This document shows, one piece after another, positions 55,071-63,940 of a DNA stretch of 64,000 nucleotides (positions are counted from its first letter, which is position 1; every line of letters begins with the position of its first letter). Location of the stretch: NCBI GenBank assembly GCA_964542455.1, contig CAZIUC010000008.1, forward strand, positions 62,001-126,000. The letters are read 5' to 3'. This DNA is from PFJX01 sp964542455. GTDB taxonomy: Bacteria; Pseudomonadota; Gammaproteobacteria; Burkholderiales; Thiobacillaceae. The notes under the pieces are model-generated. The model ran no database searches. It had not been told where the DNA came from and saw only the letters and a list, made by a program, of their open reading frames with translations. The translations under genes were made by a program, and so were the position numbers.

Positions 55071-56506
55071 AAGCCCTTAAATCCCCCCTGCTCGCCGCCC
55101 TCCTCCTCGTCTTCGGCATCCAGTCCAGCTTGGCCGCCGGCTTGCCCGATCTGGGCGATTCCAGCCGCGTCGCGCTTTCAGAATCCCAGGAAAACCAGAT
55201 CGGGCGGGAAATCATGCGCCAGGTGCGCGGCGATGCCGACTACCTGGATGACCCGGTGCTGGAGGATTACCTCAACAACCTGGGCGACAAGTTGGCGGCC
55301 GCTTCACCGGAGTCCGGGCGGCACTTCGAATACTTTCCGGTACGCGACCCGAGCATCAATGCTTTCGCCATGCCCGGCGGCAACATCGGCGTCAATACCG
55401 GCCTGATTTCCGCGACGCGCAACGAATCCGAACTGGCCGGCGTGCTGGCGCACGAAACCGCTCACGTCACCCAGCACCACATCGCCCGCATGGTCGGCGA
55501 CCAGAAAATCAGCGGCATCGCCACCCTGGCCGCCCTGGCGGTAGCCATTCTGGCGGCGCGCTCCAACAGCCAGGCCTCGGAGGCGGCAATCGCCACGGTG
55601 CAGGCACTGAACATCCAGAACCAGCTCAACTTCACCCGCGCCAACGAAAGCGAGGCGGATCGGGTAGGGCTCCAGATATTGACCGGGGCGGGATTCGACC
55701 CCCAGGGCATGGTCACCTTCTTCGAAAGGCTGCAAGCACAAGGTCGGCTCTACGAAAACAACGCTCCGGCCTACATGCGTACCCACCCCCTCACTTACCA
55801 GCGCATCGCCGACATGCAGAACATGGTGGCGCAACTGCCCTACAAGCAGCATGTCGACAGCCTGGAATTCCAGTTCGTGCGCGCGCGCATCCAGGCCAAC
55901 GAGGGCGAGGCTACCGATGCACTGCGCCGTTTCGAGGCTCTGACGCAATCAAATCCTGAACCGGCCAACTGGTATGGACTGGCCCGTGCCGCCATGCGCG
56001 CCGGAAAACCGGATCTCGCGCGCGCCGCGCTGGCAAGGCTGGATGCCGGCAAGGCCGCCTCACCCATGATCCTGGCGCTCAAAGCAGAGTTTGCGCTGAG
56101 CGAGCGGCAGCCGTCGCGGGCAATCGATCTACTGAGCCGCGCCATGCCCGCATACGCCAGTTATCGCCCCCTCGCTTATCTCTATGCCCACGCCCTGCTT
56201 GCCGCCGGCAAGCCGCGTGAAGCGTTGATTTTCGTCGGCGAGCAGCAACGCACCTGGTTTGCCGACGCGAGGCTGTATGCCGTTCTGGCGGAAGCCCACC
56301 AGGCACTGGGCGAATTGACCCAATCGCATCTGGCGCAAGCCGAGTCCTATGCGCTGCAAGACCGCCAGGACGCGGCCATCGAGCAACTGCAACTGGCGCA
56401 AAAAACCGGTGGAGCGGACTTCTACACACTCTCGATCATCGATGCCCGCCTGCGCGAGATGAAACAGCGGCAACAGGCGACGAAAGCGGAAAAGTCGAAC
56501 AAGTGA
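55067..56506 (+). CDS. bepA: M48-family metalloprotease, BepA/YfgC-like
   Basis: A 479-residue periplasmic protease with a signal peptide (MKALKSPLLAALLLVFGIQSSLA). The peptidase motif HETAHVTQHH contains HExxH, and a glutamate ligand lies in NESEADRVG. After the catalytic domain (to about 260) come TPR-like repeats. In E. coli BepA handles outer-membrane proteins, including LptD. The upstream frame to 54794 is antisense to moaC, so 55067 is taken as start. Confidence 0.9.
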   Translation: MKALKSPLLAALLLVFGIQSSLAAGLPDLGDSSRVALSESQENQIGREIMRQVRGDADYLDDPVLEDYLNNLGDKLAAASPESGRHFEYFPVRDPSINAFAMPGGNIGVNTGLISATRNESELAGVLAHETAHVTQHHIARMVGDQKISGIATLAALAVAILAARSNSQASEAAIATVQALNIQNQLNFTRANESEADRVGLQILTGAGFDPQGMVTFFERLQAQGRLYENNAPAYMRTHPLTYQRIADMQNMVAQLPYKQHVDSLEFQFVRARIQANEGEATDALRRFEALTQSNPEPANWYGLARAAMRAGKPDLARAALARLDAGKAASPMILALKAEFALSERQPSRAIDLLSRAMPAYASYRPLAYLYAHALLAAGKPREALIFVGEQQRTWFADARLYAVLAEAHQALGELTQSHLAQAESYALQDRQDAAIEQLQLAQKTGGADFYTLSIIDARLREMKQRQQATKAEKSNK

Positions 56507-56774
56507 TTTCCGTGGACATTTTGTTGGGCGGATGAAGCCCCAGCCCTTCGGTAGTGCCTCACTTTCTCCAAGCCAGGGGCTGGATAAGCAGTCAATCTGG
56601 TCGCGTTTCTTTGGTAACAACATACTTCAGCCCTGCTTATATCGTACCAATGCGAGTAATTCGCGTTGCGCGGCGCGGCACATCACACCTATCCTTCGCC
56701 GCAGCTGAAAAGCGACGCGTTCGGGGGAAGCCGGGCGGAGTCTGTTTGCAATCGACCACTATGAAGGAGAAGAC

Positions 56775-57116
56775 ATGCGGAAACGCGCTTCCATCATCAC
56801 CGGGGTGCTGGCCACCCTGCTCGCCAGTTCGGCTTACGCCGTTGAGACCGGCAAGGACATTGCCTTCAACCGCTCCAAAGGCAACTGCCTGGCCTGCCAC
56901 GCGATGCCTACACTGCCCGATGCCGAGCAGCCCGGCGAAAGCGGCCCGCCCTTGATCGCCATGCAGGCACGTTTCCCCGACAAAAAGGTGTTGCGCGCCA
57001 AAATCTGGGATGCCACCGCGAGCAATCCCGCAACCTTTATGCCGCCGATGGGCAAGCATCAGGTATTGACCGAAGAAGAAATCGACAAGGTCGTCGAGTT
57101 CCTCTATGGCCTCTGA
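56775..57116 (+). CDS. soxX: Thiosulfate-oxidation c-type cytochrome SoxX
   Basis: A 113-residue c-type cytochrome with a signal peptide (residues 1-22, ending SSAYA) and haem motif CLACH (C38, C41, H42). The axial methionine is probably M92 in MPPMGKHQ. In SoxXA it is the electron acceptor subunit, coupled to thiosulfate oxidation in the periplasm. AAGGAGAAG precedes the ATG. soxA follows 28 bases later. The 268 bases upstream contain no recognised feature. Confidence 0.93.
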   Translation: MRKRASIITGVLATLLASSAYAVETGKDIAFNRSKGNCLACHAMPTLPDAEQPGESGPPLIAMQARFPDKKVLRAKIWDATASNPATFMPPMGKHQVLTEEEIDKVVEFLYGL

Positions 57117-57144
57117 TCAACCCACACAATCATTGGAGAACGGC

Positions 57145-57987
57145 ATGAAGAAAATCGTAAAAAAGACCCTTATTGCAATGGCCGGCCTGGGTGTCCTGAT
57201 GGGCGCGGTATCCGCCAACGCGGGCCCGGAAGAAGATCGGCTGAAAGTCGTCAATTACTTCAAAAACAAGTTTCCCGACCTCAAGCCTGAGGACTACGTC
57301 TTGAGCGCCCTGGCGTTCGATCCCGACGCCAGGTCACAGTACAACAGCATCATGGAATTCCCCCCTTATCTGGGCGTACTGGAAAAAGGCGAGAAGATGT
57401 GGAAGACCCCGCTCAAGAGCGGCAAGACCTACGCCGACTGCCTGCCCAACGGCGGCAAGATGATCGCGGGCAACTACCCCATCTTCGACAATGCAAAAGG
57501 CAAGGTCGTGACGCTGGAAGACGCCATCAACGATTGCCGCGTCGGCAACGGCGAGGAGCCCTACAAGATCGGCGACGACAACACCATGGGCACGCTCGGC
57601 GCCTACATGCGCACCCTGTCCGACGGCATGAAGATGAACATCAAGGTGGAAGGCGAAGGCGCGCTGAAGGCCTACGAAGATGGCAAGCACACCTTCTACG
57701 CCCGGGCCGGCCAGCTCAACTTCTCCTGCGGTAGTTGCCACGTTGACAATGCCGGTGTGCGTATCCGCTCGGAACTGCTTTCCCCCGTCGTCGGCCAGGC
57801 CGTCCATTGGCCCGCGTTCCGTGGCGGCGACAAGCTGACCACTCTGCAAGAGCGTTACGAAGGTTGCCAGAAGAACGTGCGCCACGTTAACGACAAGGCC
57901 GGCAGCACCCGCTACAACAACCTGGAGTATTTCCACGCCTACATGAGCAATGGCCTGGAACTGAAGTCGTCCGTGTTCCGCAAGTAA
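57145..57987 (+). CDS. soxA: SoxA, thiosulfate-binding c-type cytochrome subunit
   Basis: A 280-residue periplasmic protein with a signal peptide (ending SANAG). It has one haem motif, CGSCH (C195, C198, H199), and the cysteine ligand C241 in YEGCQKN, which in SoxA is modified and is the sulfur-loading site. C99 (YADC) and C131 (NDCR) occupy the region of the extra N-terminal haem of two-haem SoxA; here they are not in a CxxCH, so this is the mono-haem type. It oxidises thiosulfate together with SoxX by loading it on the SoxYZ carrier. No soxYZ or soxCD gene is in the window. Confidence 0.94.
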   Translation: MKKIVKKTLIAMAGLGVLMGAVSANAGPEEDRLKVVNYFKNKFPDLKPEDYVLSALAFDPDARSQYNSIMEFPPYLGVLEKGEKMWKTPLKSGKTYADCLPNGGKMIAGNYPIFDNAKGKVVTLEDAINDCRVGNGEEPYKIGDDNTMGTLGAYMRTLSDGMKMNIKVEGEGALKAYEDGKHTFYARAGQLNFSCGSCHVDNAGVRIRSELLSPVVGQAVHWPAFRGGDKLTTLQERYEGCQKNVRHVNDKAGSTRYNNLEYFHAYMSNGLELKSSVFRK

Positions 57988-58004
57988 TCCTGGCGCGAAC
58001 ATCT

Positions 58005-58036
58005 TTGAAAATCCGGGCTGCTGCCCGGATTTTCAA
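58005..58036 (+). terminator. Hairpin terminator after soxXA
   Basis: A perfect 14-bp stem TTGAAAATCCGGGC/GCCCGGATTTTCAA with a 4-base loop, 18 bases after the soxA stop. The 3' side carries TTTT within the stem, so it may act as a terminator or as a 3' end protector. It separates soxXA from soxB. Confidence 0.75.
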
Positions 58037-58045
58037 TTGAACTTG

Positions 58046-58078
58046 CCTCTCAAGTCGTTTGCCGAGCCGGGGGTACTG
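58046..58078 (+). repeat. Dispersed repeat (AAGTCGTTC family), shortened copy
   Basis: CTCTCAAGTCGTT is joined directly to TGCCGAGCCGGGGGTACTG. Both parts occur in the 11615-11702 copy but are separated there by about 55 bases, so this looks like an internally deleted version. It lies between soxA and soxB. Confidence 0.65.
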
Positions 58079-58169
58079 CTAACTGGCTCATCGCTACCAT
58101 TTACCGCCCGCCAGGGTACGACAACAATGCCGCACCCCCCCACGAGGGGACCACCCGGAGACCCAATCC

Positions 58170-59891
58170 ATGTCCATGAATCGCCGCGATTTCCTGCAAA
58201 TCCTCGCCGCCGCCGCCGCCGGTGGTTTCGCCCTGGATAGCCGTCAGGCCCTGGCCGGCAATGCGCCCGCCAACTATTACGACATCCCCACTTTCGGCAA
58301 CGTGTCGCTGATGCACATGACCGACTGCCACGCGCAGTTGAAGCCCATCTACTTCCGCGAGCCCAACGTCAACCTCGGCGTCGGCGCTTCCGTCGGCAAG
58401 GTGCCGCACCTGGTCGGCGAGCATCTGCTCAAGGCCTACAACATTCAGCCCGGCGGCATCGACGCCCACGCCTTCACCTATATCGACTTCACCGCCGCCG
58501 CCCGCACCTACGGCAAGGTCGGCGGCTTCGCCCACCTCAAGACCCTGGTCGACAAGGTCCGCGCCTCGCGTCCCGGCTCCCTGCTGATGGACGGTGGCGA
58601 CACCTGGCAAGGTTCCGCCACCGCGCTGTGGACCAAGGCCCAGGACATGGTCGACGCCTGTATCGCGCTGGGCGTTGACGTCATGACTCCGCACTGGGAA
58701 ATGACTCTGGGCGCGGAACGTGTCCAGGAAATCGTCAACAAGGACTTCAAGAAAGCCGGTGTCGATTTCGTCGCCCAGAACGTGGTCACCAACGACTTCG
58801 GCGACCAGGTGTTCAAGCCCTACGTCATCAAGAACATCAATGGTGTGCAGGTCGCCATCATCGGCCAGGCATTCCCCTACACTCCCATCGCCAACCCGCG
58901 CTGGATGGTGCCCGACTGGTCGTTCGGCATCCGTGACGACAGCATGCAGAAGTTCGTCAACGAAGCACGCGGCAAGGGTGCTCAGGTGGTCGTGGTGCTG
59001 TCGCACAACGGCATGGACGTCGACCTCAAGATGGCCAGCCGCGTCACCGGCATCGACGCCATCTTCGGCGGCCACACCCATGACGGCGTGCCGCAGCCGA
59101 TCCAGGTCAAGAACGCCAAGGGCACGACCCTGGTCACCAATGCCGGTTCCAACGGCAAGTTCCTCGGCGTCATGGATTTCGACGTCAAGGGTGGCAAGGT
59201 CCAGGGCTGGAAGTACCGCCTGGTGCCGGTGTTCTCCAACCTGCTCGCCGCCGACAAGAAGATGGAAGCGCTGATCAGCAAGATTCGCGCGCCCTTTGAG
59301 GCCAAGCTGGGCGAGAAACTGGCCGTCACCGAAGACCTGCTGTATCGCCGCGGCAACTTCAACGGCACCTACGACCAGTTGATCTGCGACGCGCTGATGA
59401 AGGTCAAGGGCGCCGACGCCGCCTTCTCGCCGGGCTTCCGCTGGGGCACCAGCCTGCTGCCGGGCGATGTCATCACCATGGAACAACTGATGGACCAGGT
59501 GGCGATCACCTACCCGCAGACCTCGCTCAATCTCATGACCGGCACCACCATCAAGACCATCATGGAAGACGTCTGCGACAACCTGTTCAACGCCGACCCC
59601 TACTACCAGCAGGGCGGCGACATGGTGCGCGTCGGTGGCGTCCAGTATTCGGTGACCCCCAACGCCACCATCGGCAAGCGTATCGGCGACATGATGCTCA
59701 ACGGCAAAGCGGTCGACCCCAACAAGAAATACAAGGTTGCCGGCTGGGCGCCCGTGGGCGAAGGCGCCACCGGAACCCCGATCTGGGACGTGGTGGCCGA
59801 ATACCTGCGCGACGTGAAAGTGGTCAAGCAGGTCAAGCTCAACCAGCCCAAGGTCATCGGCATGGGGAACAACCCGGGCATGATTCTGTAA
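58170..59891 (+). CDS. soxB: Thiosulfohydrolase SoxB
   Basis: A 573-residue periplasmic dimanganese hydrolase of the 5'-nucleotidase fold. The N-terminus has a Tat signal (RRDFLQ). Metal and catalytic motifs: MTDCHAQL (D52, H54), DGGDTWQGSA, and GGHTHDGVP. It hydrolyses the sulfonate of SoxYZ-bound thiosulfate or persulfide intermediates, releasing sulfate. The ATG at 58170 is used; the ATG at 58176 is also possible. It is separated from soxXA by a hairpin, so probably its own transcript. Confidence 0.96.
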   Translation: MSMNRRDFLQILAAAAAGGFALDSRQALAGNAPANYYDIPTFGNVSLMHMTDCHAQLKPIYFREPNVNLGVGASVGKVPHLVGEHLLKAYNIQPGGIDAHAFTYIDFTAAARTYGKVGGFAHLKTLVDKVRASRPGSLLMDGGDTWQGSATALWTKAQDMVDACIALGVDVMTPHWEMTLGAERVQEIVNKDFKKAGVDFVAQNVVTNDFGDQVFKPYVIKNINGVQVAIIGQAFPYTPIANPRWMVPDWSFGIRDDSMQKFVNEARGKGAQVVVVLSHNGMDVDLKMASRVTGIDAIFGGHTHDGVPQPIQVKNAKGTTLVTNAGSNGKFLGVMDFDVKGGKVQGWKYRLVPVFSNLLAADKKMEALISKIRAPFEAKLGEKLAVTEDLLYRRGNFNGTYDQLICDALMKVKGADAAFSPGFRWGTSLLPGDVITMEQLMDQVAITYPQTSLNLMTGTTIKTIMEDVCDNLFNADPYYQQGGDMVRVGGVQYSVTPNATIGKRIGDMMLNGKAVDPNKKYKVAGWAPVGEGATGTPIWDVVAEYLRDVKVVKQVKLNQPKVIGMGNNPGMIL

Positions 59892-59927
59892 GCTGATTGA
59901 TGCCTCTCCCCCCACGGGGAGGAAGAC

Positions 59928-59957
59928 ACGAAAGCCCGCTATCGCGGGCTTTCGTCA
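59928..59957 (+). terminator. Intrinsic terminator after soxB
   Basis: A 12-bp stem ACGAAAGCCCGC/GCGGGCTTTCGT with a 4-base loop, followed by CATTTGTT. It is 36 bases beyond the soxB stop. Confidence 0.85.
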
Positions 59958-59972
59958 TTTGTTGCGGCCACA

Positions 59973-60045
59973 TGTAGCGCAGGCGTCCCGCCTGCTTCGT
60001 AGGCCTAATCGGAAGGGCGAAGCAGGCGGGACGCCTGCGCTACAA
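59973..60045. repeat. 73-bp palindromic element, copy 2
   Basis: A near-perfect hairpin, TGTAGCGCAGGCGTCCCGCC and its complement, flanking GCTTCGT...ACGAAGC-like arms. It matches 9651-9723 base for base in length; where the two differ, the change is usually matched in the opposite arm, keeping pairing. Confidence 0.88.
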
Positions 60046-60079
60046 ACCTACTTTCTGGCTAATGGACAATTTCGGTCCC

Positions 60080-61327
60080 CTACGACGCCGCCGCATCCAG
60101 TTCCCGCACGCCTTCCTCGAGACCGGCGGCGTGGGTCAGGCGGGCGACGTTGTCTTTGGTAAAGAAACCCTGGAAATCGCCGAAGCGCTGCACGTATTCG
60201 ATGATCAGGCTGGAATATTCGGAAGCACTGGAGAAAATTTGTTTCAGACCCTCTTCCTCGCTACCGATCACGTCGAGCAGGAAATTCTGGCCGCAGTCGC
60301 GTAAGGATTCCACCACATAGTCGATGTTGGCCTTGATGTTGTCACCCTCGCCAGTGTGGCCGTCGTTCACCGCGACCGCGACATGGTGCAGGCGCGGGCC
60401 ATAGTTGCGTACAAAGGCTTCGGTGGGTGACGGCAATTTCAGCAGGTGGTTGACGAAATAGGGGTGATTGGCCGCCGTGAAGACCTTGGCCGGGCTTTCC
60501 AGTTCGTTGCTGTGGTGCACGCTCTTGGTGACGTTGGTGGACGAATTCTGGTCGGCGATGTCGTAGGAGCCCCAGTAGTAATAACTGGTGAGCGTGAGGT
60601 ATTCGAGGATCGCGGCTTCCCGGTTCTGGCTGTAGACGCGCGTGGCGAGGTGATCGATGGGCAGCAGCAACTTGTCCAGGCCGAGTTTCTTCTGGGTTTC
60701 CTTGGCGGCTTCATAAGCCACCTGCACATCGGGGCGGATGCTGGACAAGCCCAGCGGGTAGACGCGGATGTTGTGCTCCGGCCGCTCCCAATAGCCGACG
60801 ATGTTGTGGGTGTAGGGACTGGGCTTCACCACGGCCATGTTGCCGGGCAACTCCAGTTTTCGGATCTGATCCTGGTTGAAGAAGCGCACATCGCGTCCTT
60901 TCTGCAACTCGACCACGTCATGCAGGCTGGTGACGCGGAAGATTTCACCCATGTAGCGCGAATTGGGCTTCTGCGCGCCGATCGGATAGACCTCGTTGAG
61001 ACTGCGGAAGATGCCGCGCGTGTTGGGGTCTTTCACTTCCCGCACCAGCACATCCGGGGAATTCATGTCGATGCGCAGGATGTGGGTGAAATGGGTTTCC
61101 GACTCCAGTGTGACCAGGTAGTGATACGGAGTCATCAGACACAACTCACCGACATAAGCGATGGAGTGCCCGGGTTCCACCGTAATCATCAGGGCGTCTA
61201 TCTGCCGAATCAGGCTGGTCAGGCCACCGCGGTCGCGATCCTCCAGCAGTTGCACGAGGAACTCCTCGAAGAAATCGGAGTTCAGCTTGTCGCCGTAGCG
61301 GGGCATGTCGAGTGAGAGCGGAATCAT
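60080..61327 (-). CDS. HPPD-like VOC-superfamily protein of unknown function
   Basis: A 415-residue protein. The C-terminal half has a vicinal-oxygen-chelate pattern with a candidate facial triad H226 (IDHLATRVYS), H314/H315 (RLHHVAVAVND) and E377 (SLIIEYVQRFG), in the order seen in 4-hydroxyphenylpyruvate dioxygenase. The N-terminal half is less clear. It follows an alpha-E protein and an ATP-grasp protein. In such operons a transglutaminase-like protease or the Anbu proteasome-like protein is normally expected; this VOC protein occupies that place. A ribosome site is not clear. The function is not known. Confidence 0.6.
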   Translation of the reverse strand: MIPLSLDMPRYGDKLNSDFFEEFLVQLLEDRDRGGLTSLIRQIDALMITVEPGHSIAYVGELCLMTPYHYLVTLESETHFTHILRIDMNSPDVLVREVKDPNTRGIFRSLNEVYPIGAQKPNSRYMGEIFRVTSLHDVVELQKGRDVRFFNQDQIRKLELPGNMAVVKPSPYTHNIVGYWERPEHNIRVYPLGLSSIRPDVQVAYEAAKETQKKLGLDKLLLPIDHLATRVYSQNREAAILEYLTLTSYYYWGSYDIADQNSSTNVTKSVHHSNELESPAKVFTAANHPYFVNHLLKLPSPTEAFVRNYGPRLHHVAVAVNDGHTGEGDNIKANIDYVVESLRDCGQNFLLDVIGSEEEGLKQIFSSASEYSSLIIEYVQRFGDFQGFFTKDNVARLTHAAGLEEGVRELDAAAS

Positions 61328-61360
61328 TTTTCGGGTCTGCCGGGGATGTTCGTAGATCGT

Positions 61361-61394
61361 GTAAGTTGGGCACGCTTCGCTTTGCCCAACTTAC
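61361..61394. repeat. Dispersed palindrome (GTTGGGCACGCTTCGC family), copy 2
   Basis: GTAAGTTGGGCA and TGCCCAACTTAC are perfect 12-base arms around a 10-base loop. The right arm overlaps the stop codon of the alpha-E gene. A less perfect copy is at 54491. Confidence 0.8.
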
Positions 61395-62341
61395 TGCTGC
61401 TGTGATTGTTCGTGCAGCAAGAAGTACTGCCGCGAGATGGCCAGGTGCAGTTCGCCAAGATCGGCCTGGATCTGGTCGAGGTGGTCGTGCAGCGGCGCCG
61501 GCGATGCGTCATCCAGGTTCATCATTTCCAACCGGCGCCAGGTCCGGCTGGCGATCCGCAGGGGCGCCTGGTAGTTGACCAATACCGACAAACAACTTTC
61601 GATCTCGCCCAGGCAATGCGCCACGGTGCGGGGAAAATGCGGGTCACGCAGGAGATAGCGCAGCACGGACGGGCCGTCGATATGCACGCCGACGTGCTGG
61701 CGATACATCTGATAGGCGGACAAGGCATTGAGTGTGCTCATCCACAAGCGCTCGCGCGCCATCTCCGCGGCGGCGGCATCCTCTGGCAGGGTCACGGCGG
61801 AGTTCACATCGACGATGCGCGTGGTCATGTCGGCGCGTTCCAGATTGCGCCCCAACTTGAGGAACTGGTAGGCCAGGTCGTGGCTCATCGAGCCCATCAA
61901 CAGGCCGATCACCGACTGCCGCCGTTCGATCACGCCACTCAGCACTTCATAGCACTGGCTGCGGCTGTGGATGGCGCGGGCGGCGTTGTCGCGGGTGTAG
62001 AGGTAAAGGCCGTTGATGCGCTCCCAGATTTCCATCGGCAACACTTCACGGAAAGTGCGCGTGTTCTCGCGGGCGCTGTGAATGCTGGCGAGGATGGAAC
62101 CGGGGTTGCGCTCGTCCAGGATCAGGAAACGCATGATGTCGGCTTCGTTGGCGGTGAGGTAGTGCTTGTGATACAGGGCATCCAGACCGGCCACCTTGAG
62201 CAGCACATCCCAGCCGAACGAGGCGCCGCGCGGCAAGTCGAGCAACACCTGGGTGGTGCTGTTGATGAAACGCGCGGTGTTTTCAGCGCGTTCGAGATAA
62301 CGCGACATCCAGTAGAGGTTCTTCGCAACTCGGGAAAGCAT
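61391..62341 (-). CDS. Alpha-E domain (DUF403) protein
   Basis: A 316-residue helical protein matching the alpha-E family: LYWMSRYLERAENTARFINSTTQ near the N-terminus, DERNPGSILASIHSARENTRTF and FLKLGRNLERADMTTRIVD. The family is found beside circularly permuted ATP-grasp proteins and transglutaminases; the cluster is thought to make or modify a peptide, but the product is unknown. ATG at 62341. Immediately follows the ATP-grasp gene (31-base gap). Confidence 0.92.
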   Translation of the reverse strand: MLSRVAKNLYWMSRYLERAENTARFINSTTQVLLDLPRGASFGWDVLLKVAGLDALYHKHYLTANEADIMRFLILDERNPGSILASIHSARENTRTFREVLPMEIWERINGLYLYTRDNAARAIHSRSQCYEVLSGVIERRQSVIGLLMGSMSHDLAYQFLKLGRNLERADMTTRIVDVNSAVTLPEDAAAAEMARERLWMSTLNALSAYQMYRQHVGVHIDGPSVLRYLLRDPHFPRTVAHCLGEIESCLSVLVNYQAPLRIASRTWRRLEMMNLDDASPAPLHDHLDQIQADLGELHLAISRQYFLLHEQSQQQ

Positions 62342-62372
62342 GGTTCAACTCCGTTTGGGTGGCGTGTCGTTC

Positions 62373-63821
62373 TTATTCGTCCACATCGACGATCCAGGTG
62401 TCCTTGGCGCCGCCACCCTGCGACGAGTTCACCACCAGAGAACCGGCCGTCATCGCCACGCGGGTCAGGCCGCCGGTGGTGCAATAGAGCTTGTCTGACT
62501 GGAGGATGAAGGGGCGCAGATCGAGGTGACGCGGCTCCATGTGGTCATCGACCAGGGTGGGCGCGGTGGACAGCGCCAGGGTCGGTTGCGCCATGTAGTT
62601 ACGCGGGTTCGCCTTGATCAGTTCGGCGAAATGTTCGCGCTCCTCCGCCGTGGCGCGCGGGCCGATCAACATCCCGTAGCCACCGGATTCGTTGGCCGGC
62701 TTCACCACCAGCTTGTCCAGGTTGGCCAGCACATAGTCGCGGTCCCTGTCATACATGCACAGGTAACTGGGCACGTTGGGGATGATCGGCTCCTCGTCCA
62801 GGTAGTACTTGATCACTTTCGGGATGAAGGCATAGACCACCTTGTCGTCCGCCACCCCGGCACCCGGGGCGTTGGCGATGCCGACGTTGCCGGCGCGCCA
62901 GGCACGCATCAGTCCTTTGACCCCAAGCGCGGAATCGGCGCGGAAGGCTTCCGGATCGAGAAAATCGTCATCGATCCGCCGGTAGATCACATCCACGCGG
63001 CGCAGGCCCGCGATGGTCTTCATGTGGACGCAGTCGTCCGCCTGCACCACCAGATCGCTACCCTCCACCAAAACGGCGCCCATTTTCTGCGCCAGATAAC
63101 TGTGCTCAAAATAGGCAGAGTTGAAGATGCCGGGGGTGAGTACAGCCACCACCGGGCGGACACACTGGCGCGGTGACAGGGCGGCGAGGGTGTCATAGAG
63201 ACGGGCGGGATAATCGTCCACCGGCTGGATGCTGGAGGACTGGAACAACTCCGGGAACAAGCGTTTCATGAGTTGCCGGTTTTCCAGCATGTAGGAAACG
63301 CCGGAGGGAACCCGCAAATTATCTTCCAACACATAGACGGTGCCGTCCTTGTCGCGCACCAGATCGGTGCCGCAAACATGTGCCCAGACCCCGAAACGGG
63401 GCGTCATGCCCATACATTGCTCACGGAAATTCTTCGAACCCCCCAGCACTTCGCGTGGGAATACGCCGTCCTTGACGATGCGCTGCTCGTTGTAGAGATC
63501 GTTGATGAACAGATTCAGCGCGGTGAGGCGCTGTTTCAAGCCAGCCTCTATCCGTGTCCATTCCTTCTTCGACATGACACGGGGAATGATGTCGAACGGC
63601 CAGGCGCGGTCGATGTTCCCGGCCTCGCTATACACCGTGAAGGTGATGCCGGTAGTCATGATGGCGGCGTTCACGGCCTGTCGGCGCTCGTCCAGGCCGG
63701 CCGCGTCGAGCGCATCCAGGTGTTCGAACAGGGCGCGGGCGGCGGGGCGAGGTTGCCCGTCCGATGCGATCAGTTCATCGAAAAATTCTGTGGCCGGGTA
63801 ATCACGCACCAAGGTATTCAT
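62373..63821 (-). CDS. Circularly permuted type 2 ATP-grasp protein
   Basis: A 482-residue protein of the circularly permuted ATP-grasp type (DUF404/407). Conserved parts include DLVRDKDGTVYVLEDNLRVPSGVSYMLENR, LVVKPANESGGYGMLIG and the DGVFPREVLGGSKNF stretch. Such enzymes are carboxylate-amine ligases with unknown substrate. The TTG at 63830 also opens the frame, but the ATG at 63821 has AAGGAG about 8 bases before it and is preferred. With the alpha-E gene it makes a common pair. Upstream (63831-63940) holds the repeat at 63916. Confidence 0.9.
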   Translation of the reverse strand: MNTLVRDYPATEFFDELIASDGQPRPAARALFEHLDALDAAGLDERRQAVNAAIMTTGITFTVYSEAGNIDRAWPFDIIPRVMSKKEWTRIEAGLKQRLTALNLFINDLYNEQRIVKDGVFPREVLGGSKNFREQCMGMTPRFGVWAHVCGTDLVRDKDGTVYVLEDNLRVPSGVSYMLENRQLMKRLFPELFQSSSIQPVDDYPARLYDTLAALSPRQCVRPVVAVLTPGIFNSAYFEHSYLAQKMGAVLVEGSDLVVQADDCVHMKTIAGLRRVDVIYRRIDDDFLDPEAFRADSALGVKGLMRAWRAGNVGIANAPGAGVADDKVVYAFIPKVIKYYLDEEPIIPNVPSYLCMYDRDRDYVLANLDKLVVKPANESGGYGMLIGPRATAEEREHFAELIKANPRNYMAQPTLALSTAPTLVDDHMEPRHLDLRPFILQSDKLYCTTGGLTRVAMTAGSLVVNSSQGGGAKDTWIVDVDE

Positions 63822-63915
63822 GGCAAGCACTCCTTTGCAGCAAGGAGTTGCAAGGAGCGTGCCAGCTACTGGTCGCAGCCTGGAGAGAACGATTCCGGCG
63901 GGTCTTCTCCGAACT

Positions 63916-63940
63916 GCCGGCAGGGATGCCGGCGCTACAT
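63916..63940. repeat. Half-palindrome of TGTAGCGCCGGC family
   Basis: GCCGGCAGGGATGCCGGCGCTACA, the same half found in the 4680 repeat. It abuts the stop of the partial gene at the window end. Confidence 0.6.

Noticed and set aside
58101..59915. Open frame of 604 codons opposite soxB
   Set aside because: SoxB motifs and Tat signal are on the plus strand; the antisense frame has no motif and an unlikely His/Val/Gly-rich composition.
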